Of a stretch of DNA of 36,933 nucleotides, positions 6,741 to 15,281 are shown in pieces (positions within the stretch are counted from its first letter, which is position 1; every line of letters starts with the position of its first letter). Origin of the DNA: Pseudomonadota bacterium (lineage in GTDB: Bacteria > Cyanobacteriota > Vampirovibrionia > Obscuribacterales > Obscuribacteraceae); assembly GCA_021324135.1 (NCBI GenBank), contig JAJPJO010000365.1, forward strand, positions 1 to 36,933, written 5' to 3'. The translations under genes and the position numbers were made by a program. Below the pieces are notes generated by a model. That model ran no database searches. It was not told the DNA's origin and saw nothing but the letters and a program-made list of their open reading frames with translations.

Positions 6741-8582
6741 TCATGAAATATCTGCTCGGGCATCCGCCTTCGATTCGGCAAAATGGTTGGGCAGACGAAA
6801 TGAGAAGGTGCTGCCCTTGCCCGGAGAGCTCGAAACCGATATGTTGCCGCCGTGCAACTCCACCAGAGCCTTGCAAATTGCCAATCCTAAACCGGATCCT
6901 GAGCTTCCCTTAGAGTCCGATCGCTCCACCTGCTTAAAACGATCGAAGATACTGTTTATTTTGTGCCCCGGTATTCCTCGGCCGTCATCCTTAACGCTGA
7001 ACTCGACCATTTCTCCTTCCTGCCTGGCTGAGACTATTACGCGCCCGCCCGTTTCTGAAAACTTGATCGCATTGGAGATCAGGTTGACCAGGATTTGCAC
7101 TAATCTATCCTTGTCTGCATAAGCATCGGAAACGGAGGCACGAAATTGTAAATCGATCTGCTTTTTGTTCGCGTTGATCATGGTCGTCTGCTCGACTTGC
7201 TCGAATAGCGATGGTATGTCAATTGATGACCTGTCGAGCTGGAGCATGCCAGCCTCCAGTCTCTCCATGTCGAGAAGATCGTTTACCAGAGTGAGCATCA
7301 TGTCGGCACTGAACTCAGCCCTCTGGATCAGTTGCTGCCCTTTCTGGTTGATCTCTCCCACCATGCCCTCGCCGAGCATCTCGAGAACGCCACGGATCGA
7401 GAAGAGAGGTCCACGCAGATCGTGGCTGACCATCTGTAAAACGTCCTGGCGCAAGCGTTGTGCTTGTTTGCGCTCGGAGATGTCCTGCACGACGCACGAG
7501 AGGGATTTGTCCTGAGCAGACCAGGTGCACGACCAGAGCGTATATATTTGAATCTGCTCTTTGCGGAGTAAACGCGCTTCAAACGGCGGCTCCTTGTTGC
7601 CGTCGGCAAGTGATTTGATCTTTTCGAAGACGTAATTTTTGTCTTCATCGACAATCATATTGATCATGCGGCTGCCCAGCAACTCCGCGCGACTGAAGCC
7701 GAGAATTTTCTCACAGGCATCGCCGACATCCTCGAAGATGCCTTTTGCATCGAGCGAGCAAATCAAGTCATGGGCATTGTCCAACATTGCCCGCGCTTTT
7801 ATTGAAGCTTCCTGTAGTGATTCCGCCATCCTGTGAAAGGCCTGGTCCAATTCGGCGATCTCGTCGTCTCCAGGAAGAGGCGGGTTGAGAGGTCTTTGAG
7901 CGGCAATGCGAAGACTGTTATCACGCAGCAATTCAAGCGGTTTGATAATGAATCGAAAGAGAAGCAAGGCCGTTACCAGGGTTAGTATCACATTCAGTGG
8001 CAAGAGCCACTTCATTGTTTCCTGACGTTCACTCTCGACATTGGTTTTGTTTCTTGAACTTGCCTCCAGAATATCCTTTGTTGCCTCATCGATGGTCAAT
8101 GGAACCGCCATGGCAATGCCGCATTCGCGCAGTTCCTTGATTTTTTGTCCGCGGAATTGGCTGTGCTCGACTGAAAAGTCATCCTTCCTTTCACCCTTAA
8201 CAAAATGCGCCAGCGAGACAAATTTCTTTGCCGAATCCGTCTTCCTCTTCAGCTCGGCAAGCTGTTTCGGGTTGTCCCTGAGCAGCCGCCTTAAATGATT
8301 GGCATCCTTGAGAAAGTCCTTGTAATTGCGTTCGAACAGTTCGTCCAAACCATCGGGTGAATCCACCAGTCTGAATAATTCATTGCCGACCATCGCCTCT
8401 TGCGCATAGATGCGATTAACCGTATCAATCTCATCACGGGCTCGGTCCAGTTGCACTGAGATCCTTTCTTCCTTATCCAGATCTTGCGAAATCTTGTAGA
8501 TCAGCAGTCCCTGAACAATCAATGGAATGGATAGAATCAGCAATGGTTTTGTAAAAATAGTCTGTCGAAACGCGCTTTTCAT
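6741..8582 (-). CDS. Membrane HAMP-PAS sensor histidine kinase (second of tandem pair)
   Basis: The product is 613 residues. Membrane helix 1 is at about 12-29 and helix 2 at 192-212; the 160-residue region between them is helical and presumably extracytoplasmic. HAMP spans about 212-262. PAS spans about 263-372, ending in the PAS-to-kinase linker VVQDISERKQ. HisKA has His387 in MVSHDLRGPL. HATPase_c spans about 485-600 with an N box (NLISNAIKFS, Asn504), G1 (DDGRGIP) and G2 (SGSGLGLAICKALVELHGG). All catalytic motifs are intact. Its start overlaps the stop of the upstream kinase gene by four bases (ATGA), so translation is probably coupled. The kinase, PAS linker and membrane layout match its neighbour closely, which indicates tandem duplication with divergence of the sensor part. 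Confidence 0.93.
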   Translation of the reverse strand: MKSAFRQTIFTKPLLILSIPLIVQGLLIYKISQDLDKEERISVQLDRARDEIDTVNRIYAQEAMVGNELFRLVDSPDGLDELFERNYKDFLKDANHLRRLLRDNPKQLAELKRKTDSAKKFVSLAHFVKGERKDDFSVEHSQFRGQKIKELRECGIAMAVPLTIDEATKDILEASSRNKTNVESERQETMKWLLPLNVILTLVTALLLFRFIIKPLELLRDNSLRIAAQRPLNPPLPGDDEIAELDQAFHRMAESLQEASIKARAMLDNAHDLICSLDAKGIFEDVGDACEKILGFSRAELLGSRMINMIVDEDKNYVFEKIKSLADGNKEPPFEARLLRKEQIQIYTLWSCTWSAQDKSLSCVVQDISERKQAQRLRQDVLQMVSHDLRGPLFSIRGVLEMLGEGMVGEINQKGQQLIQRAEFSADMMLTLVNDLLDMERLEAGMLQLDRSSIDIPSLFEQVEQTTMINANKKQIDLQFRASVSDAYADKDRLVQILVNLISNAIKFSETGGRVIVSARQEGEMVEFSVKDDGRGIPGHKINSIFDRFKQVERSDSKGSSGSGLGLAICKALVELHGGNISVSSSPGKGSTFSFRLPNHFAESKADARADIS

Positions 8583-10468
8583 GCCGAATCACCCCCATCG
8601 CCAGGGAGCGTGATTGTGAAGGTGCTGCCTTGATCGGGCGCGCTCTTGACTGAGATCGATCCGCCATGCAACTCCACAAGTGCTTTGCAAATTGCCAGAC
8701 CCAACCCGGCGCCACCGATTTTGGTGTCAGAGCCCTGCACTTGTTTGAAGCGCTCGAAGATCGTGCTTTGCATCTCAACAGGAATGCCTCGGCCCTGATC
8801 GCTGACATCGATCTGGATGCCGCCGGCAACCGTCTCGCTGGCTGCTAGTTTGACGGCGGAACCCTTTGGAGAAAACTTGATTGCATTGCTCAAAAGATTG
8901 CTCAGGACCTGAACCAGTCTTTCTCGATCTAGAACTGCAGTAAGCGCGCTGGGCTCTGCATGCAGTTCAATCTGTTTCGCGTCCGCTTGAACTTTGACAA
9001 TCTGCATCGATTCATCGAACACAGAATCGATGCTCGTAAGCGATCGGTCCAGCTCGAGCATGCCGGCTTCCAACTTTTCCATGTCGAGAAAGTCATTGAC
9101 CAAACGCAGCATGAGAACTGCATTTCGATCGGCAAGGGCGAGCAAGTTCTCTCCCTCCGCGGTCATTTCCCCGCCGATGCCTTGCCTGAACATATCGAGA
9201 ATTGCCTGAATCGAGGTCAAGGGGCTGCGCAGATCGTGGCTGACCATCTGCATGACTTCCTTTTGCAGGCGCTCGGCCTGCTTGCGCTCGCTGATATCAT
9301 GCACGACGCAGAACAGACTCTGGCTGTCTTCCGACCAGACGGCCGAGAACTGCGCATCCAGGATAGTGCCGCTTTCATGCCTGAGCCGTAAATCAAAGGA
9401 TGACTCCCCGCCTGTGCCGGAGCTGTCCTGCACAATTCGGTTTAACGACTGCAGCGCATGATGCCTGTCTTGCTCCTCCACCAGGTCGATTAGCTCCCGG
9501 CCGACCAGCTCTTGTGGCGCCAGACCCAGAAGAGCCCGCGATGCTGGATTAGAGGTGATGAAAATCAAGTTTCTATTCAGTGAGCAGATCATGTCCGAGG
9601 CATTATCTATGGTGGCACGTTCTTTGCGAGCCGCTCGGATCAGAGCGGCGGCCATGTCGTGCAAACTCTCGCCGACATCTGATATTTCGTCGAGTCCAAA
9701 GAGAATGGCAGGCTTGTCCGGATTCTCTCCCAATGCCAGTTTCTTGCTATTGTCCAGTATCTTGTTCAGGCGAGCGACGATATGCAGGTAAAGAAACAGA
9801 GCCCCGAGGACGAACATGAAAACGTCGATGGCGAAAAGCAGATCGAGGAACTGCTTCTGATCCTTGCGCACTTTCGCCTGATAAGCCGGACTTTCATCGA
9901 CCACGAAGCTGGACATGCGCTTTCCCATGTGGAAAAGCGGTTCGTAGTACTGCCTCATCGAAAACAATTGAGCGACCAGGTGCTTGCGGGCTTCATTGTC
10001 TCTGCGAATCTCGGCCCGACGCTTGATCGCCTCGGCACCCAGCTCAATGACCTGATGGTCCTTTTCGATGGACAGGTCGACAAGGGCGACATCAGAGGGA
10101 CTTTGGCTCAGCAAAGATTTCAACTTCTCAAGCTCGGATATCACTTTGCCTGTTTGCACCTGGTAGTCTTCGCTCAGATCAAGATCTTTATCAAGAGCAC
10201 CGAATATCGAAGTGACCGGATCGATATGGTCTACCATGAGATGGCTGACGGTTTCGCTAACCTCAGCCGCTATGCGGCATTGCCTTGTGTTTTGCTTGGC
10301 CTGATCCTGAAGTTCCCAGAGTCTGAAGAGGATGAAACCCTGGATGATAATCGGCAAAGCCAGGAAGACGACACCTTTCATTGCCAGACTGATGCGAATG
10401 CGGCTCAGCGGCTGCGCCGGCTTCAAGGGCGGGCTGGAACTTGCTTCGTCATAAGGGGCATTAGCCAT
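8579..10468 (-). CDS. Membrane HAMP-PAS sensor histidine kinase (first of tandem pair)
   Basis: The product is 629 residues. A 28-residue Pro/Ser-rich N-terminus precedes membrane helix 1 (about 31-50). A helical periplasmic-type sensor region follows, then helix 2 (about 208-231), HAMP (about 231-283), PAS (about 284-395, ending VVHDISERKQ), HisKA with His411 in MVSHDLRSPL, and a HATPase domain with NLLSNAIKFS, DQGRGIP and GLGLAICKALVELHGG. It is the first gene of a two-kinase operon, and its stop overlaps the next start. No strong ribosome site precedes the ATG. No response regulator is in the operon; the nearest is the OmpR-type gene at 5152-5811 on the same strand. The two kinases could form heterodimers, given their identical domain order, but this is inference. 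Confidence 0.93.
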   Translation of the reverse strand: MANAPYDEASSSPPLKPAQPLSRIRISLAMKGVVFLALPIIIQGFILFRLWELQDQAKQNTRQCRIAAEVSETVSHLMVDHIDPVTSIFGALDKDLDLSEDYQVQTGKVISELEKLKSLLSQSPSDVALVDLSIEKDHQVIELGAEAIKRRAEIRRDNEARKHLVAQLFSMRQYYEPLFHMGKRMSSFVVDESPAYQAKVRKDQKQFLDLLFAIDVFMFVLGALFLYLHIVARLNKILDNSKKLALGENPDKPAILFGLDEISDVGESLHDMAAALIRAARKERATIDNASDMICSLNRNLIFITSNPASRALLGLAPQELVGRELIDLVEEQDRHHALQSLNRIVQDSSGTGGESSFDLRLRHESGTILDAQFSAVWSEDSQSLFCVVHDISERKQAERLQKEVMQMVSHDLRSPLTSIQAILDMFRQGIGGEMTAEGENLLALADRNAVLMLRLVNDFLDMEKLEAGMLELDRSLTSIDSVFDESMQIVKVQADAKQIELHAEPSALTAVLDRERLVQVLSNLLSNAIKFSPKGSAVKLAASETVAGGIQIDVSDQGRGIPVEMQSTIFERFKQVQGSDTKIGGAGLGLAICKALVELHGGSISVKSAPDQGSTFTITLPGDGGDSA

Positions 10469-10724
10469 GCTTATTGCTGAGAGTCGATCAGTCTGAGGGT
10501 TTTAACTACCTAATCTATATGATGGCCAGCAGCGATTCCATAGGCGCGTTGTCCGGACGAGGATTGTGGCCACTGGATTGGCGGACGTTACAAAATAAGT
10601 GCTCGCGGGGGTTAATTCATGCACGCTCGGCAAAATTTTCAGCAATAATGTAAAGTGCTGGTATTAAAGCAGTTTTCTTGCTTCAATAAGCCGTTGAATC
10701 GAATCTGGATGGGAAAGGAACCTT

Positions 10725-12497
10725 ATGAAATTGACGACCTTGCGTCGCCTCGCCTGCACGGCACTTGCCTGTAGTTTTATTACTCTCTCGTTGTCAACCC
10801 CTGGATCAAAAGCCGCCCCGGCAGAGAAGGACAGCATTCTTGATGCGATGCAGTTCGAGCTGGATCGCTCCTTTGAAAAGTTGAAAAAGACCGGCGAGGT
10901 GCCGGTTTATTACCTCGGCTACCGGTTGTACGACGTCAACTCTCTTTATATCTCCGCCGAGTACGGCGCCCTGACTCGTGATGCCGAGCCCGATCACGAG
11001 CGACTTTTGAATGTCGATTTACGGGTCGGCTCAGCTAAGGTGGACAACACGCATCGTCGCGGAGACGGCGATGGCTTCGGCTTTAGAGGATCCTCTGGCT
11101 CGGCGCGCATGTATGTGCCGCTTGAGGACAACTCGCTCGCCCTCCGCCATGCGATCTGGCTGGAAACGGACGAGGCGTTCAAATCGGCAGAGCAGCAATA
11201 CGCTCGCGTTCAAGCCAACAAGGAAGTGAACGTTTCAGAGGAAGACTCATCGGATGATTTTTCCCATGAGACGGCGCAATCGTTTTCTACCGAGCCGAAG
11301 ACCTTCGACCTCGATCGGGCTAAATGGCAAGAGATAGTCAAGCGGCTCTCCGCGATATACAAGGATTATCCCGACATTTATTCATCTTCGGTGATCTTCA
11401 CCGCCAAGTTGACCAACCGCTATCTGGTCAACAGCGACGGCACCAAAATCAAGGATTCGCGCACCGACTACCGCATGTACACTATGGCCCAGGCGCGTGC
11501 TGAAGACGGCATGGACCTGTGGTTATACGATGATGTTTCCGCCGTACGTCTTGATGAGATGCCCGGGGAGGATAAACTGGCCGCGGTCGTAAAGGGAGTG
11601 GCCGAGAACCTCGAGAAGCTCCGCAAGGCCCCCAAAGCCGAACCGTATGTCGGTCCGGCCATCCTGCGCTCCAAGGCTGCCGGCGTCTTCTTCCATGAGG
11701 TCTTCGGGCACCGCATGGAGGGTCACAGACAGAAGGACGAGAAGGAGGGCCGCACATTCACCAAGCAAATGGGTCGCAAGGTGATGCCTGATTTCATCTC
11801 GGTTCTGGATGATCCGACTCTCGAGACTTTGCACGACATTCATCTCAATGGTTATTACCAGTTTGACGATGAAGGCGTGCCGGCACAAAAGGTGACTCTG
11901 GTAGACAAGGGCGTCTTGAAGTCGTTCCTGATGTCGCGCTCGCCTGTGCAAGGCTTCCCGAACTCAAACGGTCATGGTCGTTGCGATCCAAGAAGCAATC
12001 CTGTGGCCAGAATGGGCAACTTGATGGTCAGGTCGGAGAAAGAGGTTCCCTACGATCAGCTGCGTGCCATGCTGATTGAAGAGGTGAAGAAACAGAAGAA
12101 GCAATACGGTCTGGTTTTTGATGATATTGCCGGTGGTTTCACCTTCACGAGCACGCGCATGCCGCAAGTCTATAGCCTGCAACCGCTGATCGTCACCAAG
12201 GTATTCGCCGATGGCAGGCCTGATGAGCTGGTTCGCGGCGTCAAGATTGTCGGCACACCGCTGACGGCGCTCGAGAAAATCGTTTGCACCGCCGATGATG
12301 ACGGAACTTTCAACGGAATTTGCGGAGCCGAATCGGGCAGCGTTCCGGTATCGGCGTCATCACCAAGCCTTCTTGTCGGCACCATTGAAGTGGAGCTCAA
12401 GGACAAACGCCTCGACAAGCCACCGGTGCTGCCACCACCTCTGCATGACAAAGGAACGACAAAGGCTGATGAAAGCCCGACGCCTCCTAAGTCTTAG
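10725..12497 (+). CDS. Exported TldD-family metalloprotease with intact zinc site
   Basis: The product is 590 residues. A signal peptide (about 1-31, ending GSKAAPA) is unusual, since TldD proteins are normally cytosolic. The family core follows. The zinc motif HEVFGH is at 324-329, followed by R-M-E-G, matching the H-E-x3-H-x2-E-G of TldD. A conserved DDEGVPAQKVTLVDKGVLKSFL block (381-402) and N-G-H-G-R (415-419) follow. Near the C-terminus GICGAES places Cys533 where TldD has its third zinc ligand. The C-terminal 30 residues are Pro/Lys-rich. In the known TldD/TldE (PmbA) pair the D subunit is catalytic and cleaves unfolded peptides such as microcin precursors. The substrate here is unknown. 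AAAGGA lies six bases before the ATG. The catalytically degenerate paralogue is next in the probable operon. Confidence 0.9.
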   Translation: MKLTTLRRLACTALACSFITLSLSTPGSKAAPAEKDSILDAMQFELDRSFEKLKKTGEVPVYYLGYRLYDVNSLYISAEYGALTRDAEPDHERLLNVDLRVGSAKVDNTHRRGDGDGFGFRGSSGSARMYVPLEDNSLALRHAIWLETDEAFKSAEQQYARVQANKEVNVSEEDSSDDFSHETAQSFSTEPKTFDLDRAKWQEIVKRLSAIYKDYPDIYSSSVIFTAKLTNRYLVNSDGTKIKDSRTDYRMYTMAQARAEDGMDLWLYDDVSAVRLDEMPGEDKLAAVVKGVAENLEKLRKAPKAEPYVGPAILRSKAAGVFFHEVFGHRMEGHRQKDEKEGRTFTKQMGRKVMPDFISVLDDPTLETLHDIHLNGYYQFDDEGVPAQKVTLVDKGVLKSFLMSRSPVQGFPNSNGHGRCDPRSNPVARMGNLMVRSEKEVPYDQLRAMLIEEVKKQKKQYGLVFDDIAGGFTFTSTRMPQVYSLQPLIVTKVFADGRPDELVRGVKIVGTPLTALEKIVCTADDDGTFNGICGAESGSVPVSASSPSLLVGTIEVELKDKRLDKPPVLPPPLHDKGTTKADESPTPPKS

Positions 12498-12552
12498 CAA
12501 CAGCAAGTTTGCACTGACGATCCCAATAAACGAGTAAAGGCAACTAGAACCA

Positions 12553-14430
12553 ATGAAGCATTCACAGAGAATAATCCCGGCTTTGGGCATATCGCTGGTT
12601 TTATCGAGTTCTCTTGTATCCTTGCCGCTGCCCGGCTACGGCGCCCCCGCACCAGAGGGCAAAGAAGCGGCCATACCGGGCGTGAAGGAGATCCCCAAAC
12701 CCTCCGTCATAAAAGAAGAGCAAGGCAAAGTCTATCTCTCCAAAGATGACGACGACGTGATATTCAAAGCGCTCACCGACGAGATGAAACGCAGCTGCGA
12801 TCGCTTGAAGTTAGGCAGCCACAATTTGCCTTACTTCCTGCAGTACAAAGTGCTCGAAACCGATATGTTCTACCTGAGCGCCAGCTGCGGAGCGGTAACG
12901 TCGGAGACGCGCAATCGTTATCGCCGGCTCTATACCGATGTCCGCGTCGGAGACTACGAACTCGACAGCTCAAAGGAGCCGTCCGGCATGAGCTCGATTT
13001 TCGGCCGCTTCACCGGTGGTGGCAAGGAGCTGCCGGTCGAGGACAACTATGATGCCATTCGACATGAGGTCTGGATGGCTACCGACACGGGCTATAAAGA
13101 TGCGATCGAGCAGTACGAAAACAAGAAAGCGCGGCTGAAGGCACGTCCGGAAGAGGACCGTTTGCCCGAGATGACGAAGGAGAAACCGGTCGTCTTCATA
13201 AAACCCAGACTCTCTTTGAAGATCGACGAAGACAAATGGCGCAAGGTAGCGCGCGATCTTTCCGGCATCTTTATCAAATATCCCGAGATTGATAATTCGG
13301 TGGTTTACCTCAGCTCGCAAGTCGGCAATGCCTGGCTGATGAACAATGAGGGTTTCAAGCATCGCGACGGGCATGTGCAAACCCTGCTTTCGATCATGGC
13401 TAAAATCCGCAGCAAAGACGGCCACAGCTATTCCGATGTCGAGTTTGTCGCTGCCGATAATCCTGATGAGTTGCCGGATTACGCAACCCTCGAGCAGAAA
13501 GCCAAAAATCTGATCAAACGATTGAAGAAGATCGCGGAGGCGCCTACGGCTCAGACATATAGCGGACCGGTATTGTTCGAGCCCGATGCATCATCCTCAC
13601 TGCTTTACTCGGCTTTGTCCCGCATGATGGGCGGCACCCATGATTCCGGCAACAATTATTTCGCCGAGCAAAATCCGCTGAAGAATAAATTGAATCAGCG
13701 CATAGGCTCGCGCATCATCAACGTTTTCGACGACCCTCTGGCGGAGGAGTACAAAGGCAAGAAATTGTACGGCGCCTTTGAAGTCGACGATGACGGCATG
13801 CCGGCCGAGAGAATCCAACTGGTCGATAAAGGCATACTGAAGACGTTCTGCACGAGCAGGCGCCCGACCAGAGGCGTGATGAAGAGCAACGGTCACTCCG
13901 GAGACGGCGCCGGCACGGTCAGCATACTGTTCGTCTCGACCGAACCTTCAATGAATGCGAAACAACTGAAGAAGAAGCTCATCGAGCTTGGCAAGGACGA
14001 AGGCTACGATTATGTATATATCGTGCGCAACATGGCTCGCATGCCCAGTTGGCTCATGAGCATGGGCTCGATGCTTTCATCCGTTTTCTCCAGCTTCGGC
14101 GGCGGATTGACCCTTTATCCGACCGAGGTTTATCGCGTCTCGGTGAAGTCCGGTAAAGAAGAGCTTGTTCGGGGCGCCACGGTAAGTGTTCAACCTGATC
14201 GAGTTTTAAGAGATCTGGTCGCCGGCGGCTCCGATGAAACCGCAACGCTGGTCGCCCATGGTCCTACCTCGGCAACGAGCATCGTCGTTCCATCCATCAT
14301 TTTGCGCGACGTCGACTTGAAAGAGCCGCCCAAGGAAAGCGAGAAAGCGCCTGTTTTGAGCAATCCTCTCAAGGATGAGCAGGAAGGCAAGCAGAAGGCC
14401 GTCGAAGTTCAGAATGAAAGCAAGAATTAG
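12553..14430 (+). CDS. Exported TldD/TldE-like protein lacking the zinc motif
   Basis: The product is 625 residues, with a signal peptide (1-30, ending GYGAPA). It aligns along its length with the preceding gene. Shared blocks include the FY-L-SA-GA-T segment near 101-112, the LPVEDN-DAIRHE-W segment near 158-175, and DDDGMPAERIQLVDKGILKTF near 412-432. Where the neighbour has HEVFGHRMEG, this protein reads YSALSRMMGG, so both His ligands and the catalytic Glu are gone. The C-terminal Cys region is also replaced. This mirrors TldD/TldE, where the E subunit is inactive and supports the D subunit. A GGG-rich insertion and a hydrophobic SMGSMLSSVFSSFGGG segment lie near 500-515. It starts 55 bases after the preceding gene. 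AAAGG is the only ribosome-site-like sequence, at 12535-12540, and it is weakly spaced. Confidence 0.85.
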   Translation: MKHSQRIIPALGISLVLSSSLVSLPLPGYGAPAPEGKEAAIPGVKEIPKPSVIKEEQGKVYLSKDDDDVIFKALTDEMKRSCDRLKLGSHNLPYFLQYKVLETDMFYLSASCGAVTSETRNRYRRLYTDVRVGDYELDSSKEPSGMSSIFGRFTGGGKELPVEDNYDAIRHEVWMATDTGYKDAIEQYENKKARLKARPEEDRLPEMTKEKPVVFIKPRLSLKIDEDKWRKVARDLSGIFIKYPEIDNSVVYLSSQVGNAWLMNNEGFKHRDGHVQTLLSIMAKIRSKDGHSYSDVEFVAADNPDELPDYATLEQKAKNLIKRLKKIAEAPTAQTYSGPVLFEPDASSSLLYSALSRMMGGTHDSGNNYFAEQNPLKNKLNQRIGSRIINVFDDPLAEEYKGKKLYGAFEVDDDGMPAERIQLVDKGILKTFCTSRRPTRGVMKSNGHSGDGAGTVSILFVSTEPSMNAKQLKKKLIELGKDEGYDYVYIVRNMARMPSWLMSMGSMLSSVFSSFGGGLTLYPTEVYRVSVKSGKEELVRGATVSVQPDRVLRDLVAGGSDETATLVAHGPTSATSIVVPSIILRDVDLKEPPKESEKAPVLSNPLKDEQEGKQKAVEVQNESKN

Positions 14431-14483
14431 GAGCGAGAATGGGAATAGAGCTTAAGTGTGATCACATATTGTAAGATCGCCAT

Positions 14484-15269
14484 ATGGTTCAAGAGCCCGC
14501 TGTCAACTTTATCCAATGCCCGTCCTGTCTCCGGCGCAACGATGCAGTCATGCAGTTCTGCATATATTGCGGCGCCGGTCTGACTGCCGAGGCTGATAAG
14601 AAACGAACTGAGAATCCTCTCACCTGGAGAGCCTGCCCAAATTGCGGGCAGGCGAACGAGCTCAATCAAAACCATTGCATCTTTTGCAGCGGCAAAATCG
14701 TTTTGCCTGCCAAAGCCGGCGATTCACCGGCAATGCGCAAGTTCAGCTGGGAGCTCGAGCAGGTCGATGCTAAGAAGCTCATGGCTAAAAAGCAGGTAGA
14801 ATCGCAGCGATTGCCGGCCCGACGCTCGAAGTTCAAGATGGGATTGGCATTGCCTCTGGCCGTACTTGGGGTAGTCGCCGGCGCCGGGCTGGCCGTGATC
14901 ATCGGACCGAGCGGGCTCGAGCGCTTGATTCTGCAATTTACCTGGCCGAAAGAGGGTCTTGTCGTATATACAGACACGCCCTATGCCGAAGTGCTGATTG
15001 AAGATCCGCAGAAAAAGGCCTTCAAAGCCACGCAACTGGGAAGTGACGGCACCATCTGCATCACTGATTTGCCGGCATGCGGGGAGGATGAAAAGTACAC
15101 AATCACAATCAGCTCTCCCGGGCGTTTGACCGTCCGCCAGAGATTTCCTATTGTTGAAAAACGCATTACCCTTGTGGGATGGCCGACGCGCATTCCATTG
15201 CATCATGCCGGCGGCGACAACAAGACCAGCACCCAGAGCTCCGGCACCACGAACAGCCAGGTGCAATAA
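14484..15269 (+). CDS. Double zinc-ribbon single-pass membrane protein
   Basis: The product is 261 residues. Two CxxC-x10-CxxC zinc ribbons stand at the N-terminus: Cys12/15 with 26/29, and Cys51/54 with 65/68. A basic linker (about 90-115) leads to one membrane helix (about 117-140). Beyond it, a beta-rich PEGA-like domain (about 150-235: VVYTDTPYAEVLIEDP..., then SPGRLTVRQRFPIVEKRITL) probably faces the periplasm or outside. The tail is Ser/Thr/Gly-rich. Double zinc-ribbon and PEGA modules are often found in bacterial Ser/Thr kinase systems, and a zinc-ribbon kinase gene follows 12 bases later. It may be a partner or substrate of that kinase. No strong ribosome site precedes ATG 14484. The function is unproven. 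Confidence 0.8.
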   Translation: MVQEPAVNFIQCPSCLRRNDAVMQFCIYCGAGLTAEADKKRTENPLTWRACPNCGQANELNQNHCIFCSGKIVLPAKAGDSPAMRKFSWELEQVDAKKLMAKKQVESQRLPARRSKFKMGLALPLAVLGVVAGAGLAVIIGPSGLERLILQFTWPKEGLVVYTDTPYAEVLIEDPQKKAFKATQLGSDGTICITDLPACGEDEKYTITISSPGRLTVRQRFPIVEKRITLVGWPTRIPLHHAGGDNKTSTQSSGTTNSQVQ

Positions 15270-15281
15270 GAAGAGACCGCT

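Noticed and set aside
14457..14466. TGTGATCACA palindrome before the zinc-ribbon gene
   Set aside because: It resembles half-sites of CRP-type operators but lacks the usual 6-base spacer. A 10-base palindrome is expected by chance in 37 kb.
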